From Pigmentiphaga sp. (lineage in GTDB: Bacteria > Pseudomonadota > Gammaproteobacteria > Burkholderiales > Burkholderiaceae_B): a stretch of DNA of 64,000 bases. Below the pieces are notes generated by a model. The model did not search any database, was not told where the DNA came from, and worked only from the letters and a program-made list of their open reading frames with translations. Location: NCBI GenBank assembly GCA_023228945.1, contig JALOAI010000002.1:186001-250000 (forward strand), read 5' to 3'. A program made the translations under genes and the position numbers. Shown here one piece after another: positions 60,131 to 64,000 of the stretch. How positions within the stretch are numbered: position 1 is the first letter of the stretch; the number at the start of each line of letters is the position of its first letter.

Positions 60131-60901
60131 GTGACAGAGTCCGGTAAATCGGTGGAAGGCGTCCGGGCCGTGGGCCGTGCGCTCGAGATCCTCCTGGCGT
60201 TTACGCCGCAGGATGGCGAACTGACCGTGGCGCAGTTGCTCAAGCGGGTCGATCTCAATCGCGCCACGCTGTATCGCCTGCTGTATACGCTTGAAGAATG
60301 GGGCTTCGTCCAGGCCGAGGGCGATCCCCAGCGCTATCGCCTGGGGCCTTCGGTGGCCCGCTTGTCACACGCCTGGTCGTCGGGGCTGGATCTCGTCGCG
60401 CTGGCGCAACCGGTGCTGCAGCAGGTCTGGGACGATACCCGTGAAACCGTGGCGCTCTTCGTGCCGCAGGAAGGGCTGCGTCTTTGCGTCGCCGAGCTGC
60501 CCAGTCCGCAACCGCTCAAGTTCAAGCGGGGCGTGGGCTATACCGAACAGATCGCGCGTGGCGCGAGTGGCCGGGCCATCCTGGCCTGGCTGATGCCCAT
60601 CGACGAAGCGGTGGCCCGGCACGGCGCCGGCGCGGTGCTGGATTCCAACGCGCTGGCCAAGGAGCTGGCGCTCACCCGCCAGCGCGGTTATGGCGTCAGT
60701 TATCATGAACTGATCGAGGGCGCGGTGGCCCTGGCCGCGCCGTTTTTCGATCGGAGCGGGCAGGTGGCGGGCTCCCTGGGCATCTTCGGCCCGGCCGTCC
60801 GCCTGCCCAAGGCAAAGGTCGATACGCTGGGTCCCTATCTTGCCGGGCAGGCTCGCGAGCTCTCCGGCCGCCTGGGATATCAGGCCGTACCCACGCCCTG
60901 A
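60131..60901 (+). CDS. IclR-family transcriptional regulator
   Basis: A 256-residue regulator with N-terminal winged helix (ALEILLAF; LTVAQLLKRVDLNRATLYRLLYTLEEWGFV) and C-terminal effector domain (GRAILAWLMP; TRQRGYGVSYHELIEGAVALAAPFFD). Start at GTG 60131. Likely regulator of the Rieske-Bug-SDR cluster. Confidence 0.93.
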   Translation: MTESGKSVEGVRAVGRALEILLAFTPQDGELTVAQLLKRVDLNRATLYRLLYTLEEWGFVQAEGDPQRYRLGPSVARLSHAWSSGLDLVALAQPVLQQVWDDTRETVALFVPQEGLRLCVAELPSPQPLKFKRGVGYTEQIARGASGRAILAWLMPIDEAVARHGAGAVLDSNALAKELALTRQRGYGVSYHELIEGAVALAAPFFDRSGQVAGSLGIFGPAVRLPKAKVDTLGPYLAGQARELSGRLGYQAVPTP

Positions 60902-61024
60902 ACGGCCTTCTCCGTTTGGCCGCCAAGCCGCCGCCCGCGAACCCGCTCTCGGCGCCCGTGTCGTCATCTCGCCGCACGAGGTGGCCACGAGGGCGCCTGC
61001 CATTTTTTCCATGTTCGGTATCCT

Positions 61025-61615
61025 ATGACATCTTCCTCCGCACCCCCGCCACGTCTTACCCGCATCGCCACGCGTACCGGCGACGATGGCAGCACCGGTC
61101 TGGGCGATGGCAGCCGGATCGCCAAGCACAGCCCGCGCATCGTGGCGCTGGGCGAGGTCGACGAACTCAACAGTACCCTGGGTGTGTTGCGCACCGAGCC
61201 CTTGCCTCAGGCTTTCGACCACCGCTTGGCCCAGGTGCAGCATGATTTGTTTTCGGTGGGCGGCGAGCTGGCGGTGCCGGGACACGCCATACTGGGCCCG
61301 GCGGAGGTGGCCGCGCTCGATGCATGGCTGGCCGCCGACAACGCCACGCTGCCGCCGCTGCGGGAGTTCATCCTGCCGGGCGGTTGCCGGCCGGCGGCCT
61401 TGGCCCACCTGGCGCGCGCCCAGTGCCGCCGCGCCGAGCGCGCCTTGCTGGCCCTGCACCAGGAAGAAGCGCTGCGCGACGCGCCGCGCTGGTACCTCAA
61501 CCGGCTGTCCGATTGGCTGTTCGTCGTGGCGCGCTGCCTCAATCGCGAAGCCGGCAGAGCCGATGTGTATTGGCGGCGCGACGGCGGTTCGGCTGGCGGC
61601 GAGGAGAGGGCTTAG
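61025..61615 (+). CDS. PduO-type cob(I)alamin adenosyltransferase
   Basis: A 196-residue ATP:corrinoid adenosyltransferase: RIATRTGDDGSTGLGDGSRI (ATP-binding N-terminus), VALGEVDELNSTLG, and the C-terminal ALAHLARAQCRRAERAL with LNRLSDWLFVVARCLN. It forms adenosylcobalamin. Independent of the neighbouring catabolic genes as far as can be seen; 29 bp from the convergent amidase gene. Confidence 0.95.
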   Translation: MTSSSAPPPRLTRIATRTGDDGSTGLGDGSRIAKHSPRIVALGEVDELNSTLGVLRTEPLPQAFDHRLAQVQHDLFSVGGELAVPGHAILGPAEVAALDAWLAADNATLPPLREFILPGGCRPAALAHLARAQCRRAERALLALHQEEALRDAPRWYLNRLSDWLFVVARCLNREAGRADVYWRRDGGSAGGEERA

Positions 61616-61644
61616 GGCCTCCCGGTTGGCGCTTGGATGCGTGG

Positions 61645-63015
61645 TCAAGTATCCGCGGGAAAGAGCGGGTAGCGGCTTTGCCAGCGCGCCTGCAGATAGG
61701 TTTCGGCCGAGGCAATGAGGCCAGCCTCGCCGCGGTAGCGGCCGATAAACTGCGCCCCGATCGGCAGGCCGGAGGCGGTGAAACCGATGGGCAGATTCAA
61801 GGCGGGATGGCCGGTTGCGCTAAAGGGGCTGCGAGCCTCGAATGGGTAGGAGGCGTCGATCGCGGCATCGTCGTCGATGCGGCAGGCCGGCCGCAATGAA
61901 CTGGCCGCCAGCAGCAGGTCGCAATCCGCCAGCAAGGCGTCGACGTCTGCTTTCAGGGCTTGGCGCCGCCGCTGCGCGTCGAGATAGTCGGCGCCGCTCA
62001 GGAACGCTCCTATGGCGAGGCGCCGGCGGCTGCGACCGGTGTATTTCCGGGGGGCGTCGCGCAGGCCGTCGCGATGGGCCAGCCAGGCTTCCACCGATGC
62101 GACGACGCCGGTAATCGCCATGCAGTAGGGCAGCGCTGGCAAGCGCACCTCGCGGACATCCGCGCCCAGCGAGCGCAGATCCTGGGCGGCGGTATCGAGC
62201 GCCGCCGCGATTTCGGGATCGGCGGCAACGTCTTCGGTATGAAAATGGCGGAGGTACCCCACGCGCAGGCCGCGCAGATCTTCTCGCCAGGAGATCGCCA
62301 TGGGGCGGCCGGACAGGGCTGCCAGAATCAGCGGCAGATCGCGCGCCGTCCGCGTCATCGGGCCTACCTGGTCGAGCGTATAGGTGAGCGGCCGGATGCC
62401 GCGCATCGGGATGTCGCCATGGGTGGGCTTGAGGCCCAGAACGCCGCAGGCGTCGGCCGGCCCCCGGACCGAACCTCCGGTATCGGTGCCTATCGCCGCC
62501 GGGAACAAGGCGGCCGCCAGCCCGGCGGCGGCTCCCGAGGATGAACCGCCCGGATGATGGGTAAGCTTCCAGGGGTTGCGTGCCGCGGGATACGGAAGAT
62601 CCTGGGTGGGTCCGCCGATGGCGAACTCGTGGGTCGAGAGCTTGCCGAGCAAGATCGCTCCGGTCGCGCGCAGGCGCGCCACGCAGGCGGCATCCTCCGG
62701 GGCTGATTCGGGGCTGGCCCAACGGGAATGATACGACGTGGGCATGCCGCGCACGGGCATGACGTCTTTGATGGCCAGGGGTACGCCGAGCAGTGGCGGC
62801 AGATCATCGGCGTCCCCCCGCCGGCGCCGCTGGTCGGCGGCGCGGGCATCGCGCAGCACCTGGGCCGGATCCCGCCACAGATAGGCGTGTACCTGCCCGT
62901 CGATCCGTTCGGCGCGGTCGAGCAGCGCTTGCGCCAGCTCTTCGGCCGATACCGTACGGGCGTGTAGCTGCGAGAGCGCTTCCGCGACCCCCCATTGATG
63001 CAGCGCGGTTTTCAT
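61645..63015 (-). CDS. amidase-signature family amidohydrolase
   Basis: A 456-residue AS-family enzyme with intact Ser-cisSer-Lys triad: Lys83 (GVPLAIKDV), cis-Ser158 (GGSSSGAAAG) and nucleophile Ser182 (GTDTGGSVRGPA), with the usual 99-residue Lys-Ser spacing. It hydrolyses an amide, substrate unknown; biuret, carbamate or ring amides are known for relatives. Overlaps the small gene upstream by four bases and lies next to a Bug receptor gene. Confidence 0.94.
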   Translation of the reverse strand: MKTALHQWGVAEALSQLHARTVSAEELAQALLDRAERIDGQVHAYLWRDPAQVLRDARAADQRRRRGDADDLPPLLGVPLAIKDVMPVRGMPTSYHSRWASPESAPEDAACVARLRATGAILLGKLSTHEFAIGGPTQDLPYPAARNPWKLTHHPGGSSSGAAAGLAAALFPAAIGTDTGGSVRGPADACGVLGLKPTHGDIPMRGIRPLTYTLDQVGPMTRTARDLPLILAALSGRPMAISWREDLRGLRVGYLRHFHTEDVAADPEIAAALDTAAQDLRSLGADVREVRLPALPYCMAITGVVASVEAWLAHRDGLRDAPRKYTGRSRRRLAIGAFLSGADYLDAQRRRQALKADVDALLADCDLLLAASSLRPACRIDDDAAIDASYPFEARSPFSATGHPALNLPIGFTASGLPIGAQFIGRYRGEAGLIASAETYLQARWQSRYPLFPADT

Positions 63016-63206
63016 GGCTGGGTGTCCGGGCCCGGCGCCCAGGGTGGCAGGCTGGCCGGCAAGGGCTCAGCCTCTCGCAGTCGTTGCTGCCATTGCCTCG
63101 CCCTGGTGGCGGCGTGCTCGAGATCGGCGGCGAAGTCGGCCTGCATGGCTTCGAGCTTCTCGGTGCCTACGATATATTGCATCCAGGTGTCTGGTATTTC
63201 GGGCAT
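63012..63206 (-). CDS. small protein coupled to the amidase (AtzG-like?)
   Basis: A 64-residue protein, MPEIPDTWMQYIVGTEKLEAM..., with GGAG six bases before the ATG at 63206. It is mostly one helical region (LEAMQADFAADLEHAATRA) with a Pro-rich end EAEPLPASLPPWAPG. Size, context and the acidic-Pro C-terminus recall AtzG-type subunits that bind amidases, but the match is weak. The stop overlaps the amidase start by four bases. Confidence 0.65.
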   Translation of the reverse strand: MPEIPDTWMQYIVGTEKLEAMQADFAADLEHAATRARQWQQRLREAEPLPASLPPWAPGPDTQP

Positions 63207-63324
63207 CAGGTACTCCGGGGTACCGGCGGGCGCTTCCCCGCCGCGATGGAGGGCGCCCGCGGCGCCGAACCGAACGGCTCCCATTTAGCGTCATCGCGCA
63301 CGAGACCGGAGCCGGGGCGGTGGC

Positions 63325-64000
63325 TCATTCGGGCGTGAGGCCGATGGCCTTGACCAGTTTGCCCCGCAAGTCGAAGGCGGTGCGTTGCTGGGTGGCGAGG
63401 TCTTCGGCGCTGCCGGCCTCCACCAGCAAGCCAACGGAATCGAGCCGGCTCGCGACGTCGGGTGACCGGAGCGCGTCGACAATGGCCTGATTCAGCTTGG
63501 CCACCACCTCGTCGGGGATGCCGGCGGGCCCGAAGAAGGCCAGCCACGACGAGACATCGAATCCTGGAAGGGCTTCACCGATGGCGGGCACATCCGGCAG
63601 GTTGGGATAGCGTCCGGCCTGTGTCACGCCCAGCACCTTGAGCCGGCCTTCCTGGATGTAGGGCAGGCTTTCCGCCACACTGGAGAAGACCAGCGCCACG
63701 TTGCCGCCCAGCAGATCGGTGACCGCCGCCGCTCCGCCTTTGTATGGCACATGCAGCAAATCGGTACCGGCGATTTGATTGAACAATTCACCCGACAAGT
63801 GATGAGGCGAACCGATGCCGGAGCTACCGAAGCTGAGTTTTCCCGGGTTGCGCTTGGCATACTCGACAAGCCCGGGGATGTCGTTGGCGGGCAGGTCGGC
63901 CCGAGCGACCAGGACGATGACGTTGCGCGCCGCCAGCGTGATCGGGGTAGCGTCGCGCAAGGGGTGCAAGGGCGGATTTTTGAACAGATGGTAATTGCCG
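63325..64000 (-). CDS. Bug/TctC-family receptor (5' partial)
   Basis: The frame runs off the window edge; the visible 224 residues cover the C-terminal two thirds of a Bug receptor: VIVLVARADLPANDIPGLVEY, KLSFGSSGIGSPHHLSGELFNQ, LHVPYKGGAAAVTDLLGGNVAL and LPDVPAIGEALPGFD. The signal peptide lies outside. 118 bp upstream of the amidase partner gene on the same strand, probably one transcription unit. Confidence 0.93.
   Translation of the reverse strand, partial: GNYHLFKNPPLHPLRDATPITLAARNVIVLVARADLPANDIPGLVEYAKRNPGKLSFGSSGIGSPHHLSGELFNQIAGTDLLHVPYKGGAAAVTDLLGGNVALVFSSVAESLPYIQEGRLKVLGVTQAGRYPNLPDVPAIGEALPGFDVSSWLAFFGPAGIPDEVVAKLNQAIVDALRSPDVASRLDSVGLLVEAGSAEDLATQQRTAFDLRGKLVKAIGLTPE

Overview
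The window reads as a chromosomal segment of a GC-rich betaproteobacterium, most likely family Alcaligenaceae (Bordetella/Achromobacter/Pusillimonas-like). The grounds are a ResB/CcsB (system II) cytochrome c maturation pair, the gene order trkH-trkA-ntrX-ntrY-DUF4390-rsmB-fmt-def//dprA and rplU-rpmA-obgE-proB typical of Burkholderiales, and four tripartite-tricarboxylate (Bug/TctC) substrate-binding receptors, a family greatly expanded in Alcaligenaceae. Genus is inference; no 16S or other decisive marker is present.

Layout. 0-3.9 kb: resB (5' end outside the window), ccsB and a small membrane protein. 4-11.2 kb: valS-(small protein)-holC on minus, a diiron ferritin-like gene and a heptose-phosphate adenylyltransferase (rfaE2) on plus, then a short protein, coaX and a monofunctional birA on minus. 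11.4-15.0 kb: an MCE-type lipid transporter (permease with STAS-like N-terminus, ATPase, MlaD, PqiC-like lipoprotein). 15.1-18.4 kb: Bug receptor, Asp/Glu-racemase-family enzyme and RidA-family protein, divergent from an AraC regulator. 18.4-21.3 kb: a broken Lrp/AsnC gene beside an intact AceE/MdeB-type E1 decarboxylase. 21.4-32.8 kb: glycine-zipper lipoprotein, Trk potassium uptake, NtrY/NtrX-like two-component pair, DUF4390, rsmB, fmt, def and divergent dprA. 32.9-36.7 kb: proS, rppH and a TctD/TctE-like two-component pair whose kinase lacks any membrane part. 36.7-37.4 kb: long AT-rich intergenic region. 37.4-39.4 kb: tctB-tctA without tctC. 39.9-45.6 kb: complete seven-gene mnh/mrp Na+/H+ antiporter operon. 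45.8-48.8 kb: nitrilase, LysR regulator and Bug receptor. 48.9-56.4 kb: proB, obgE, rpmA, rplU, ispB, a DMT transporter, an NrtR/Nudix-like regulator, tRNA-Pro(CGG) and DUF2058. 56.8-61.6 kb: Rieske oxygenase, Bug, SDR and IclR catabolic cluster, then a PduO-type cobalamin adenosyltransferase. 61.6-64 kb: amidase, a small partner-like protein and a Bug receptor cut by the window edge.

How the parts work together. Housekeeping blocks (translation, tRNA charging, formyl-Met processing, K+ uptake, isoprenoid chain synthesis) alternate with small catabolic islands that share one design: a Bug receptor next to one to three enzymes (racemase plus RidA, nitrilase, Rieske plus SDR, amidase), three of the four with a local regulator. 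The tctBA pair is the only membrane part of that transport class seen here, so the Bug receptors may share it or rely on pairs elsewhere.

The least ordinary signals are structural: a palindrome-rich element inserted in frame in the NrtR-like gene with a decayed relative upstream of tctBA; a smaller paired-hairpin insert in rfaE2; the decayed Lrp gene beside the MdeB-like gene; the truncated TctE-like kinase with an 11-bp-spaced direct repeat downstream; and a symmetric operator-like palindrome over the promoter of the Rieske cluster. No CRISPR array, phage, integrase, complete insertion sequence or recognised defence system was seen.
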